DNA of 64,000 nt from Numida meleagris. Taxonomy: Eukaryota > Chordata > Aves > Galliformes > Numididae. Under the pieces are notes generated by a model that saw nothing but the letters and a program-made list of their open reading frames with translations, had not been told where the DNA came from and ran no database searches. The stretch is taken from the NCBI RefSeq assembly GCF_002078875.1, contig NC_034411.1, positions 51,909,695-51,973,694 on the forward strand, written 5' to 3'. The position numbers and the translations under genes were made by a program. Below, one piece after another: positions 34,400 through 48,200 of this stretch. The first letter of the stretch is position 1. Every line of letters begins with the position of its first letter.

Positions 34400-37300
34400 C
34401 TGATTAAGATTGTGTGAGCCTATCAAGTAGATACTTAAATCCCCCAGGGTTTTACCTCTTCGGGGAGAAAACAAAAGAACTCCAAAGCCTATAATATTGA
34501 ATATACGCCTCTGAAAAGTAAAAGCAACAGTAATGAGGATGTGTTTAATGGGTAGGGAGGCAAAACTTTAAATAAAAAAGGGGTATGATTACAAACCAAA
34601 GGGCTATGATTTTTCAGTGACGCAACAGAAAAGTTTTAAGGAAATAAAGGGGAAGGAACCTATGGCTGTGAAGCACTAGGTTAGAGCGCAATCTGCAGCC
34701 CTCAGCTTTGGCTGGGCTTTAAATCCTACAAGTTCTGCACTTGATGTTCCCTGCTGTCTGTGAGAAACACAGTAGATGCCAATTATTAATTGTCTCGAGG
34801 CATCCATGGTCATACTTTCATAGCTAAATGTAAGGAGAGAGTGAAAAGTAACGACAGGGCTTTGCTTCTTTCAGTGTTCAAGTGACAGCACGCTGGCTGC
34901 TGCAGAAACTAGGCTCAATGAAATCTGAATAACATATGCTGAGATTAATGGATATTGCTTCTAAACTTTCAACACCATGCAAGTCTCTGATGCATAGAAT
35001 TTTCCCCCACAGAAATAAACAAACAAAACCAGAATAGACTTCTAAACATTTCTCACTCCCTGCACAGGAGAGTTTTCTCCCTGTAAATGAATATATATAT
35101 ATATTTTCAATAAACAATCTATTTCGTGTCAGCAGAGGGTGAAGGGAAGCAGTACCTGGAGGGTACCAGGGAATATGCGTTCCAGTCCCATTTTGCCACT
35201 GATTTTATGTGTAACCCTAAGCCGAACATTTTGTGCTACAGTGTTTGCTCAGCAGTGCAAGGGAGACCACTATACACACTGAATTTGGCGAAGTACATTG
35301 GTGAAACAGAATGTCACGAAGTACTAACGCTACATAAATGTCACAATGTCCTCATAATATTTTTCCTTCCTTTAAATAATTCACTTGGCTACTCTAATTC
35401 TCTCCACTGCAATGGAAAAGAAATACATATTTTTTATCTGTACCATATTGACATGAAACCCCTCAGCCTAGAGCTGCATCACATGAACAACAAAACACAC
35501 CTTCCACTCATCACCTCTTCACTGCCCCTCTGATCTTATTTGTCCTTTTTAAACATCCAAAGAAAAGACAGTTGCAGCCTTGATCTATTTACACTGATAA
35601 AGAAGTGGAGAGAATCAATGGCTGAGAGCTAAAGTCATCAGCAAGAATGGAGAATATCTAGGGCACATTGGATATATTCCATATTACAGAAAGGAAGCGC
35701 TTGGAGGGCTAAGGAGAGAATAAAGACTAGAAATCTGTCACACTTCATATTAAGGTTCTATTTATAAGTGGCTTATAAAGAGCTTATAAAAAAAAAAAAT
35801 AGAAGCTGTCATGAGTATGTTGCATTTACTCTGTGTTTCAGATAGCTAAAACCACATCAGTGCAAGAGGTTGAAAATGACCAATAAGGAGCTTATTTGCT
35901 TGCTGGATCCTAGATCAGTTAATAACAATTGATTAACGCAACAGTTGAAGTTATTGGTTTATGTGCATCTGATGAAATCTAGGAGCACTAATCTGGAGGA
36001 GACAAGGTGGACACCCAATAGATGAGCCATCAGGAGGTGTCTGACCAGAGCGTGCCCAGTTCTCAGAGGGCAGAAGGGCATAAAAGCATCTTAAATCCTA
36101 GCAAGTATTCCAGTGCTTTGTGCTGGCTAAAGCTAAGAGGGGTTGGTTTTGAATCCACTCTGTTTGCTTTGAGTTTCACTTGGACTACACACTTGAGTTA
36201 GCCACCAGGCAATGGTGCAGCTGGAGGAAAGCAGTCCCAACCCTGGTGGCTGGGGACACAGATGGGCAACAGCCTGTGCCCAGAAACCCACAGGAGGTGC
36301 AGAGCTGCACCTCCTCAGACCCAAGGGAAAAGAAGAGCTCCAGGCGGTGACTGTTTCTAGGTGGCAAGCAGGTCCCAGTGTGTGTACCATGGCTGAGCCC
36401 CATGTGCAGGGCCAGTGGCCTGCCTGGCATCCCCACAGGTTGCTGGTCTTCAGCCACAAAGAGAGAAGACCTATGGGAGCACACCATGGCCCCCTTCCTG
36501 CCCACACATGAGCTTCCTGCTAAAGAAACCCCAAAAGATGACAGCACGTGCCCAGGGCCTATCCTGACATGCAGTTCAGATATTGCCACAGCCTCAGGTC
36601 AGCTGAGGTTTGTGACTGTAAAGTGCTAACTAAAGCGTGCAAGTCTGAGTTGCAACAGCTTGATAAGCAGTGAGTTCAGGTGCTTCATCAGGGCTGTGTG
36701 ACAAGTAATCATTTATTAACTCTTGCAAGCTTACTATAAATGGAAAATTAATATGATATGTGACCTATATCTCTGCTGTCTGAACAGAAAATATCTCACC
36801 AGAAAGCTTCCAAAAAAAGAAAGCTGCACAGAATACGACTTTTTTTTCTTGTAGGCAATTAGATTATTGCATAGGAATTAACAATTGTGCATGATCAGAT
36901 GCAGTTAATACCAGGTCAAAGCCACATCTCTCTGACTGCACATGGGCAAAGGAAACGTACAGGCTGCAACTGATATTTAAAAGGTAAATATATGTGTATT
37001 CCAGGCATAAACTGATGAAGCAGCTAACTTGGACAATCAGTGCCACCTCCTTGAGAAGAAAGCTCTATGAAGTACACTAGAAGCACAGCTAATGACACAA
37101 CCACCTAACGACCCTGTTCTTCAATGTACCTGATGTACACAGCCTGCTGCAATAATGACATTTTGCTCCTGGGAAAATCAATGAGGATTCACAGAGGCTC
37201 AGCAATATGCCTAGGTCAGAAGTAAATAGAGAAAGCAGGGTAAACAGGTATCTCAGTGCCCAGCCATCACAAACCCTTGGAATCGATGCACAGCTTCACT

Positions 37301-39082
37301 TGCGGTGTTTCCAGTCATGACAGAGCCACCCAAGAAGACATTTAGAAAATGCAGAATCTGGCTTGGTTGGGTGCGGATTTGTCACCGCAAGGATCTGACT
37401 CGGTAAAGATTCCATTCTGGGCAACGTGTTTCACTTCACTTGCACTGTGTCTGCTTCTTCCCACACAGCAACAATTGTGCAGGTGTCTCTGGGAGAAGCT
37501 GTGCTTGTTTTTAGATGCCAACACTAAATACACATCTTCATGTGGTTCTTCTGAATACCCACTGAGTCCCAGGCCAACAACCATTGAGTACTTGGGATCT
37601 GTGGCCCCTCAAAAGGTGCTTCCTTCCGTGAAGTATCAGTCTGCTCTGCCAGTGGTGGAGCGGTTCCACAGGTGAGAGAGGGAAGGACGCTTTGAAGGCA
37701 GAGGAATGGACTCTGCTCAGACAGATCCCAGTCTCACAGCCAGTAACAAAGATTGCCTCTTACCACAAAAGGATGCTTTGTACAACACATCAAAACCTTT
37801 TTTGATTACTACTCACATTCTTCAGGCCTTAGGTATAAGAAAACCACCTCTCCCCTGGCACATTCTTGAAGACTGCAAGGCAAAAAGGAAAGCCTCTTGA
37901 GGAAGTGGTGAACTGTATACCTGGAACACATTTTTTTCTGCTGAGGCCTCTCACAAAGATTTCCCTCAGCCTCAGCAGCAATTCCCAGCATCAGTGGCAG
38001 AAGTGTTTGCCAAACGCCTTCTCCCAGACTCACATAGGTGAAAGAGTTTGAGAGCAGGACAGGGATAAGCAGAAATTCCCAGGCTCTTTGCCTGGGAGTA
38101 AGCTACATTTCAACTTGGAAATGTTGTTACTTTGCTACTCTGAGTGCAGAGAAAGCTTTATGTTGCTGAGAAAACAACAGGAGCCTTTTGTTCCCCAGGC
38201 GGATTTTATCCTTGAGCAGCCCAGCCAGATACAGGTTGTGATTCTTGTCTAAAGCCGCAAGGGGAGAAGCAGCACCACAGAAGCCAACAGATTTAAACTG
38301 ATACAAAACAAGAAGAGAGTGGGATCCAGACAGCAACGTGTGGTCTTTGTAGGTGGGAAGTTTCGCAGCACAGATGGGTTTGCAGAGGGAGCAGAAAGGG
38401 GCTTGGCACAGCGGAGCACGGTGCAGGCAGGCAGAGGCAGTGGGAGGGAATGCAGGGACAGGGGGCGGGATGGAGAAATTGATTTCAGCATATCATGAAG
38501 CGGGGTGCTCAGCAGGAGATACAAACAAGGACAAGAAAAGCAGCTCTAAATGCTCCATTATTTAAGTAAATTCTAGCTTATTTCTGAATACCTGCTTTTA
38601 ACAATTTCCTATCTAGAAAGCAGCATGGTATGAGTTTGGCTTCACTCTTCCAGAGGCAGCAGGCATTTGTAATAAACAAGTGGAAAACCTCTGGAAAAGC
38701 AAGCTCTTATTTGTCTCCTTTAGTTGTCCCACTGATTCTGCTGTAGCATCAGGCAGCTCTGTACTTACCTGGCTGCCCACCCAGCCATGGAAACCTGCTG
38801 AGGGCTTCCTGGAGCTGGGTGTGTTTGAACAAGTTATGTCATGCCCCGACACAACTCAAACTAAACATCTCTGAAAGACCTGCTGATGGGACCACAAACA
38901 TGACTGCACTGTACGGTACATGAGCCCCAAGCAGCCACGTTTTCCACTGAATTGCAATGTGTTTGCCCTCAGAAACAAAACAAGTCCTGCTGTTTGCTAA
39001 CTGACAGCTCCCTAAAATGAAAATGACTTGAAAAAAGCAAATGGCTATGGAGGAATTGGGGGTGTGGTATTCTTCATCACTG
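34400..39082. other. Upstream or intergenic stretch without genes
   Basis: No exon or transposon recognised. It includes an (AT)n run near 35091-35103 and a GC-rich patch at about 36.2-36.5 kb with an 11-bp-stem hairpin. Open frames up to 135 codons (35126-35533, plus strand) have no family similarity that I recognise. Confidence 0.55.
36292..36315. repeat. Inverted repeat, 11-bp stem with 2-base centre
   Basis: AGGAGGTGCAG and CTGCACCTCCT flank a central AG. It lies in a locally GC-rich patch inside otherwise AT-rich DNA. No transposon ends or protein-binding family can be assigned. Confidence 0.9.
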
Positions 39083-39273
39083 TGTGGATGATAGAGCACT
39101 GGCACGGGTTGCCCTGGCAGGTTGTGGAGTCTTCTTCAGTGGAGATATTCAAAAGCCATTTGGACACAGCCATGGGTAATGTCCCCTAGGGGACCCTGCT
39201 TGAGCAAGGGGTTGGACGAGATGATCTCCAGAGGTCTCCCTTCCAACCTCAACCATTCTGTGATTCTGTGATT
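39083..39273 (+). mobile_element. CR1 LINE 3' end (diverged subfamily)
   Basis: Plus-orientation CR1 3' end: GAGCACTGGCACGGGTTGCC, then 'TGTGGAGTCTTCTTCAGTGG', 'GTTGGACGAGATGATCTCCA' and 'CCCTTCCAACCTCAACCATT', ending in ATTCTGTG repeats. The 'CTCCAGAGGT' version of the 3' region differs from the other copies here, indicating another CR1 subfamily. About 190 bp, non-coding. Confidence 0.92.
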
Positions 39274-42200
39274 TGCAACTGCTATCATTGCTGTTCATCT
39301 GTTAATACAACATATTGCTCACACAAGTGAATTCCGTCAAGCAAACTGAAATAACCTCTCCCCTTTTCTTTCTAAATATCACAAACAAGTGCACTAAATC
39401 ATGTTGCAATTCCTTACAACAGAGCATGACCTTTGATATCCAGAGTGCTAGACTAAATCAGGCATAGGAAAGAGGGAAAATCCGGGCAAAATTTTTGAGT
39501 ATGATTGTAGAGTCGCAGACTGATATAATCCTCGGTGTTATCCAGTAATAAGAAGGAACAGAAATTCTGTATCCTTATGCAAAATGCAAAATAAATTCCT
39601 GGACTCAAAACCCATTTTACAGGCTGTGGACTTTCCACACCTGAGCTAGGCAATTATAAAGCCTGTTTATAAAATGTTCTGGCTATGAAAATCCATTAGC
39701 ATCTTTGCATGTTCTGAAACCATCATGATATTTGTCTAGATGCAGTATTTGTGTTTGGACAGATTTTACATGAAGAGGCAAAACTGAAGCTCTGGATACA
39801 AGGACAGCCAGTTTTGGATCTCATTTTATCTCTGGTTTTGTCATACTGTGCTGGTACAGCAACACCACACTCTCAGTGTTTAACAAAATGGGGATGGCTC
39901 ATATGAACATAAATGCTGCAGCCTTCCATTGCAGTGTCGGAAGTGAACAAATATTTAGAGTCATAAGGGACAAAGCACCAGAGAGGCCATTTGGTCTGGC
40001 AGAGAATTACAGTAAGAAACGATGGTTGGAAACTAAGAATAGGCAAGTTGATAGCTATCAAGTAGATACTTGAAAGCAAGAATCTATTGCAACGGCAAAT
40101 GTGATTATGCTACCAAGGCTATCAGTGTATTTTCTGTCTCTGGAGGTCATCATTTCATGACTGGGTGTCTTCTGGATAACACCAATCAAACATCAGTTAC
40201 TGAGCTCAACAGAAAGGTAAATGAGAGTGATTTAAGGGCTTGTATCCCACAAATTGGAACTAATAACCCCTCTGACATTAGCATTATAAATCTATGTGAA
40301 AAGGCCAGTCTTCATTATTTGTGCTGAAATGAAATACTAGGCTTCTATCATGCCTTAATGACTGCACATAATAGATTTACAAAACATTTTACCCTTCTCC
40401 TTTTCTCAGGATCTTAATCTTAGCTTCTTCCCACCACTTTTCCCCTTTATTGTTCTGCAGATTTCTCTCTTGGAGTCTTATGTACAGTAAAAAGAGAAGG
40501 AATTTAACCTCATTCAGAAGTATAAATGTAACCTTCTTTCTGTTTTACCTTAATATATGCTAACAGATAATTCAGTAATGGAAAACAAAGGGGAGATAAT
40601 ATGTCCTCGTCCGAGGAGCTGAGATGAAATCCTACACACAGTGATGCCAAGAGCAAAACTTCCATTTAGTGGGGCCAGGGCTTCATCTCTGCATATAAAA
40701 CGTGGTGGTCAGGCTTGTGTTAAGGCTACGGGAGATTCTGGGTACGTGAGTTTGTTTTAAGGAATATGAGTAAAAATACATGAAGAAGGACTTAAGCAGG
40801 GAATAGAAGAGCTCATTTGAGATATATATTGACATCTGGCTTAATCTCTCTCTCCTACTTGGAGCAAAATTTAGAAAAGTGAGAACTAAACAATTATTGC
40901 TAACTGCTTTCCATCCTTAGGAAAATGATAAATTTAAGAGTGAGACAGAAAACTTCTTCCTTGAAAACTGAAAACTGATGAACTAATAGTGTGAATAGTC
41001 TGTAGTTTATGCACTGTACATTTTGTAAGACAAACTTTGCCTCTTTGGAGGCTGGCATTTTGTAACTTTATTCATGAGACAGTAATCAGAACAAACATAA
41101 ATTAGAATCAACCAGAGGAGACACTTGGCAAGATCCACTAAAAACAGCTATAATTTCAGTTCATTTCCTTACTATCTCTTCTCCTGAGGTCCAGCTAATT
41201 AACACATCATTCTCACTGTTGATCTTTGTTGGCTTTTGTATTCCATTCTGTACATGAAAAGAAGGAAAATCTATCAGCCAGGAGTTGCCATTAAATGAAG
41301 GAGCGGTTGTGGGCCACCAGATATTCTGCAGTGTTTGAAAACAAGAGAACTGCAGAAGAACCCAACCATAGGACAGTGCTTAAGTGGGTTTCTCTAAATG
41401 ACTTTAAAAGATACCTAATTAACTATATTTAGATATACATTTACTTTCTATACTACTGAAATAGAATTGCATTCTCTCTTAATTTCAGGATCAGTTCCAC
41501 ATAGAAGGTATCCACTTTACCCACATAAAGTCCAAGTTATGGCATCTGTCTGAGCAACTGGTATATGTATGAGGTTTGGGGAACACGTGTCTCACCTGTT
41601 CAAGTTTAGCATTACCATGACTTCAGCCCTCAAGTTGCCATGGATTTGCGAGGATTACTTTCCTCCCTCATTGGTGGGAGCTAAATCTGAACAGGATGCA
41701 TAACTGCAAAACCAACTAAGTGGGTCAGCCTCTGTCATGCCTGCAGAGACCCCTGAAGCAAAGAACTCATGTTTTTCCCTCCATCTGATTCACCTGCTGT
41801 TTTCTGATTCAAGGTGAGATATTTATGCACTAGATCTACCTGAGCAAGGTGCTTAAGGGATCCACCTAGACTAGCATCGCATCTACAGTCAGCATGAGGT
41901 GCTTCACACTTTCACCAGAGGATATTTCTTCTTAATGACTAACAGTTAAAGACTGACTTCTCAAGTGCAGAAAGTGTAGTAAATCAATTACCTGTTGAAG
42001 TGTGTACCATTTAACCCTCAGTACCCCTGTTAGTTATCAAATGTCTGTGTTCTCTTTGACTTCTGTTAAGCTCCTATTCTCAGAACTTTAGGTACTGCAT
42101 AGAGGACTGCTGTATCTTGTGCAGCTTAGTGATTTTCTAAAACCAGCAACAAGACATGCTCAAATACACCTCAAAGGTAATGAAATGACAGGTATCTTTT

Positions 42201-45200
42201 AATTCCTAGAAAAATATGTTTGCGCTGAATGAGGCTGGTAAGTAAAAATCATTATTTTTTTATTGTGTTTTGAAAATGAATTAATTTGCTTGAACCTACA
42301 TGACAAACACAGAGCCAAACTGATATCTGCAAAACCCATCAGACAAGCTGGCAAGCTGGAAGCGCGCTATTTGCAAGTGTTCAGAAAATATGCATTAGAG
42401 AGAATTTGGTTTTGGTGAATGAGCAGACAAGGTAAATATTTTCCGGCTCAGGATACAGTTGCATCATCACAGGCTGTACTTTAGGCCATGGCTGAGCCAA
42501 TACATCAGAAGAAAAAAGACCTGCCACAGTAGTTTCAGGTAACAATACTGATAATTCATCAGCTGAAGGTTTTTAACTTGAGACAAAACTCTAACAGTGC
42601 TCCACTACACACAGAGGCAGAGACCAACTGCTGTTGATGCAAGCAGAGAACTTGAACTGCTCCGAGGTGTATCTTGATAAACTCATTGATGTTATAAAAG
42701 TAGTTAAAAACCTTGGGAGCTAATGCTACTTTCCTCAAAAAAAAAGTGTGTCCAGGTAAGAAGAGCAGAAAGATCAGAAACTTTGACCAAGGATGCCACA
42801 ATGAAGCCAGAAGAATTCTGGAAAAACACCCCAAGGAAAATCTAGGGAGACCTACACCAAATGCCAGCGGAAAAGGACTGAGCTGCGAGCAATGAAACTA
42901 TGCCCTTTTGTTTGACTCCCGCTGTCTTCAAGGAAACAGAAGCTGGTGTACAAACAGATGAAGGAATCAAAGAGTTTCCTATTAATAGCTCCTCCTCCTA
43001 ACTGAAACAGTGTGTGAGATTGCACAAGCATTCAAAAAGGGACCTAATACGTATGACAGGTTGGTTTGTGATATGCCTTTCCTTCCTTAGTTAGCTATTA
43101 CCCGAAATACCCTGCTTACTGTAATTTGCCTTTCACCTGAGCATCAAATCCCAGGGTGTCATGCAGGGCAGTTTAATTCCTTTTGTGGCAAACAAGTCAC
43201 CACTGTATTCCTGAAGTGTTAATCAGACCTAAAAAGGACTCCAAAGTGACATTTGTATGGCATTGTTCCTTCTATTTTCCCTTTACAATAGCACCCACTT
43301 TCCTTGCAGTGCCTATTTGGTGTGAAATCTAGGGTGCTGCAATTAACTACTGAACACAAGTCTTTATATTAAGGCAGCAACAAAGGTGTAGGAGGGAAAA
43401 CGATGTATCCTGCTTCATTTATTGCTAAAAATAATGAAATTTCATCAGGAACATGCTGCTTGAGTTTGCCTGGAGAGCGTACTTAGAAATGAAGGAAAAG
43501 CTGCCCTCTTGAGAGAGATATGAAAAGCTCATTAAAGCTGTTACAAAAGGTAGTTAGGTATTTTAGAGCTACATTACCCTTCTCTTTACATTGCAGGGTA
43601 AAGAAGTATTATCAGTGAAGAACACAGTATTATAGAGGGATCCTGAAAAAAATATTTGAATATTTTTTCTTATCTGCATTATTAATAATGTTTGAATTAT
43701 TAAAATGTAATGAATTTGAAATAGCCAACTACTTCACTTCTAATACCTTTTTCCTTTGTCATTGCAATCAGTGTGGGAAATGGGATTACAATGGAAGTTG
43801 TTTCCTCTTTTATTCCCAATTTCCCATTTTGGTTTTCAAGCACGGGGGCACTGGCTTCCAATAATTCCCTTCCTCCAATTTTCTTTCTGTTTAGAGATGT
43901 GGGCATATGGCACAATTATACACAGTTGTAACTTCCAAAGCTTTCTGCTCTTACTTGCTCTCTCATGCCACAGGTTTTGAATTTGGGGAACTCTAAACTT
44001 CCACAGTTGTAATGAAAACATGAAATGGTATGATTCCATGTGGTAGTTGCAGAATCTCTCCAAAGTTTTTTTCCCCAAACATCTTCATTTTAAATCCATG
44101 TAAAACCGTAGCATTGGGCACAAATTATTGACAGCAATTGGCCTTTCAAGTGTGTTGGAATTTCACCCACGCTTTTTACCCATGCTATATATGAAAATCA
44201 GCCCAAAGGATGAGTATGTTTGAGCTTGTGAAGACTGTTTTGTTTCTCTGTATCATCCTCTCAAATGCTAGCAACTTTTCTGGCTTGCTAACATTTGCAA
44301 ATTACGTGAAGGTACTTTGTATTCCTACATTCAAACCAAAACTGAAGAATTGAGTAGAACTGGGTCAAGGACAGCCCTCTGTAAGATTCTACTTGAGATG
44401 CCCTTTTAATCTGACAGAAAACTACTGAGATATATTTTTGAGAGAAGTTTATCAAACTGTTGTACACCCACGTTGTGGAGATTGCATCTAGTCTGTTCCC
44501 TTAGCTCATGTGTAAAGCGTGGTCTTGTAGAACAATCTCAAAACCCCTCTGAAGTCAAGACATGTCAAATTGAGATATAGCTAGCATTTTCCTTCAGTTG
44601 GCTACTTAGACCCTCCAAATACAGAAAATCAAACGGAGTTGTCATACATTTGGTCTCATTTAATTTCTGACTTTGGTCTTCCAAGTACTTGCTAATTCAA
44701 CCAATCTCATTATGAAACTGACCTGTGATGAAATTGAGTACACCTGCTCTTGATCTTTTGTTACTAAACACCACTCCAAGACCAGGGCGCTGTCAAGCAA
44801 CAGTAATTTGCAAAACAACTCCCTCCAAAAGAGCCAAAGTTGTCCACTGAACTATGTGCTCTGGGTCCAGGCAGCAAGCTCAGCTCCTCTGTTGTGCAGC
44901 AGGGTCCTCTGCTGCAGCTACGTACAGAAATAAAAACCAAACATCAGCAATCCATCTTGTCCCTGGAAATCCTACAAACTAAGCACAAGAACCCATAGAG
45001 AGGCACAGTGAAAGCAGATGGAACAAACAACATAAGTGTAGTGGCTATCAAAAATCATTTGAGACGGTACAAGCTCTCAAGCTGCTGCCACGTGGTTTAC
45101 AAGATACCCTGGCAGAGGTCAAGCTGATTTAAAAAGATTGTGGTTGTCCTGTATATTTCAGTGAGCCCGTATTAAATAAAGAACCAATCCTAGCAATGCT

Positions 45201-48200
45201 TATTAATGTGAGAAATTAACCATGCAGACCAGCTATCATCTGCACAGCTAGACTAGTCCTATAACACTCTAGCAATACTTTTTGTCACTTTGTATTAATT
45301 TTGCCATGCTTCATCAAGAAATGTTTAAAGGTAACTAAAGAAATAATATCATTTTTTAACTAGGCCAGTCTTCAAAGAGGCTCTTATTCTACAGATTTAA
45401 CTATCACACTTCTATTTGATGAAGGAAAAGTTGAGTGCAATAGGCAAACATTCTAATCTGCTTAGCCAAGACATACAGATTCTCTGCTACACATCTCCCA
45501 CAGCCTTTAATGTCCAAATCAAGAACTAAACCACTTTGGAAATGTTCTGAGCAGTTAACATTAAAGGAAACGTTCAGATGCTAGATTGTCCTAAGGCTGC
45601 AACAAGCAGTGAAGTAGGCCACCTTATTTATTGCACCTTTAGGTCAAGGATGTATCTGAATCCAAAATAGGTTAGTGCATAACATTCAAATCAGTAATGA
45701 AACAACTATGCTGTTAATGTCCTGACATAATGATAGTATGTTGTAAGGATACAACTATACATTTTGAGACCTGGATGGAACTAGACGATGGATGGAACCA
45801 GACTCCAATAGTCCAGAACACAAAGATCTTCTACCCAGTTTGCCCCAAAGCTTTCAGAAAGCTGGCAGCAATTCTGTCTCTCCTTGAGCCACTGGAGCTG
45901 AAAGACACCAAGCATTTCTTGTGGTTGCTGTGGAGTGAGGGAGTTTGGGCTCCTTAGTCTTGGAGATGGTAGAGCGGCTCTTCAGGGGTTGCTGGAAGTA
46001 TATGACTGCTAGATGCTTGTACTCAACTGGGACTCAGCTAATAAGATGTTATAGGGGTGCTTTCTTTTGTTTTTGTTTTTTTTCCATGTTAAATTCATCT
46101 GCACATCTCCATGGAAGGTGGCCAGGACTTAGAGATGTAATTTACTGGACTTTGATTTTGTTTGTACTACTATAATACCATTATTCTGTAGTACATTCTA
46201 TAAAACTGACCCAGTGAAAAATAACTGAGACATTTTGATGATCACTTCACCCAATATTGAATAAATTATTGAGAGACATTTCAGTAATTTTTGTAAGACT
46301 GTTCCTTTCACGTTCCATTTAGAAAATAATAAAGCATGAGGACACGGCATGGAAAAACTGCTTTTGATAACTTGTAGTTATATGTATTTATACTTGTATT
46401 TCTTCTCATGCAAAAACAATTCAGTTGCACATGTACTAGCACACATGAATGCTTTGATGTTATTTTTTATATTTATCAATTGTATGCGAACCACTTAGAA
46501 TTACCAAGGTGTTTATGATGAAATACAGTCTAAAAGCAAAAATCTAAATCTAAGCAGGCCATCCTCCTTCAATAATAAATAAAGAAATAAGTATGTATGT
46601 ATTTCCCCTGCCACAAAATTGCTTTCAGATTGGAAATAATGAGTAATGTTTCTGTTTTAGACTTCTGGGGAAAGTCATTCCAGTTCCAGAATTCACGTGC
46701 TGGGAGAAGGAATTCTTAGACTCTTTTAAACCAGTCAAAGGATTCTACATCTCCTTTAGAACTGCATACATTATATTTAAATCTCTAGCGGGCCAGGAAA
46801 ACGTCAGGGAGAGCAGCATCTGCTCCAATGCACAATGCTAATGAAGGGCCTAGATGTGTATTTCTGAATATATCTTACAGATCCCAATGAGCTTCATTTT
46901 AGAAAAGACTACTTCAGAGTTCAGCACATACAAAAAAAAAAAAAAGTTAGTCTAATTCTTTGTAGTGGTTTGTTTTTCAGAAGACTACATAAGAAATGAA
47001 AAACCCAGCCTGAGGGTCTGCATTTATGATCTGGCTGTGAGCAGGGTCAAAGCACTCTGTACAAACACTGGAAAACCTGGTTCTAATTAAAGCAGACTTC
47101 TCTCATAATGAGTCAATGTCCAGGTGGGCAACAGGCTTCCCACAAAGAATAATAGGTTCTGTTAGTTCCCAAACAGTACAGACAACAGCCCTTGCTCACT
47201 TGCTCCTCAGCAGTTTCTTTGATGGATCAATACAGAAACTGCAAGCCTGGACCAAAGTACGGCAGAATCAATACTGCAGGGAGATCCCGTTTCAGCGGGG
47301 CAACTGGTAATGTCCAGCCTGCAGCATTACCTGGGCTGAGTGAAGAGCAACGACTGATAAAAAACACTATATCATTTAAATGTACACTTTATGGATTAAA
47401 AAAAAAAAAAAAAGCCTTCAGGAAATTTAAAACAATGCCATGCTATCTGATCCTACTTCAGTTTTCTGCTTTTAAATACAGCTGAGTTTGTGTTTAAAGA
47501 CACTGAAACTAATAATGATTCTGCTGGGTATCCGTCCCCGAAACAAAACTGGCTCAGAATCTGTTAATTCTGCTGCAATGGGGCTTGCGACTTGACAAAA
47601 GCAGCCTACGTTTTAAATCCTCCGCTTCACAGGAGGGGCCAGCGATCCAGGCAGCGAAGCGTTCACTGATCGACATAACAACCGCCCCATCTAGCGCACC
47701 GGCCTCGCAGCAGCCTCGTCTGATCTGCAGCGTGCAGCTTCCCCCTGCAGCCCACCTTGCAGATGGGGAGCTGAAACATCTGGACAGATGTGCACCGGCA
47801 GCAAGGGGTGCCACCAAAGGGGAGGGGCTGCAGGCGCAGGGCGTATGCTTTGCACTGAAAAATCTGGGCCTCCTCACAAAAGCCAAAAGGCCTCAATTCT
47901 CCAGCTTTCTTTCGTTTCCCTGCTCCTACAGCAGGAAAGCTAGCTATGTTGTTGGGCCTTGAGAAAATGGAAATATCCTGAACAAACGCAACAGAATGTT
48001 CCGTTTCCTTATATATTCTTTATCAAAGGAAAAAAAAAGATATTACTCATATGAGTGAGACCCTTTTCAAGAAATTTTATAATGCAAATAAATGGATTAA
48101 AAACACAAACCTTTTTACCTGCTGTTTTCTTCTGCAGAGTGTTTTTAAGCTGTTAAAAATCTTGACCCGCAGACGATTATTCCCCTGATCCTCACAGAAG

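Noticed and set aside
34292..34474. 60-codon minus-strand frame upstream of the MDN-type exon as a longer PHACTR2 N-terminus
   Set aside because: It ends at a stop about 100 bases before the PHACTR2 ATG, and most of it lies upstream of the predicted start site.
35126..35533. 135-codon plus-strand open frame
   Set aside because: No family similarity and no exon signals; most likely chance.
34420..40073. A 17-base word (CTATCAAGTAGATACTT) shared by about 34419-34437 and 40055-40073
   Set aside because: The flanks do not match and a shared word of this length is not very unlikely in an AT-rich 64 kb window.
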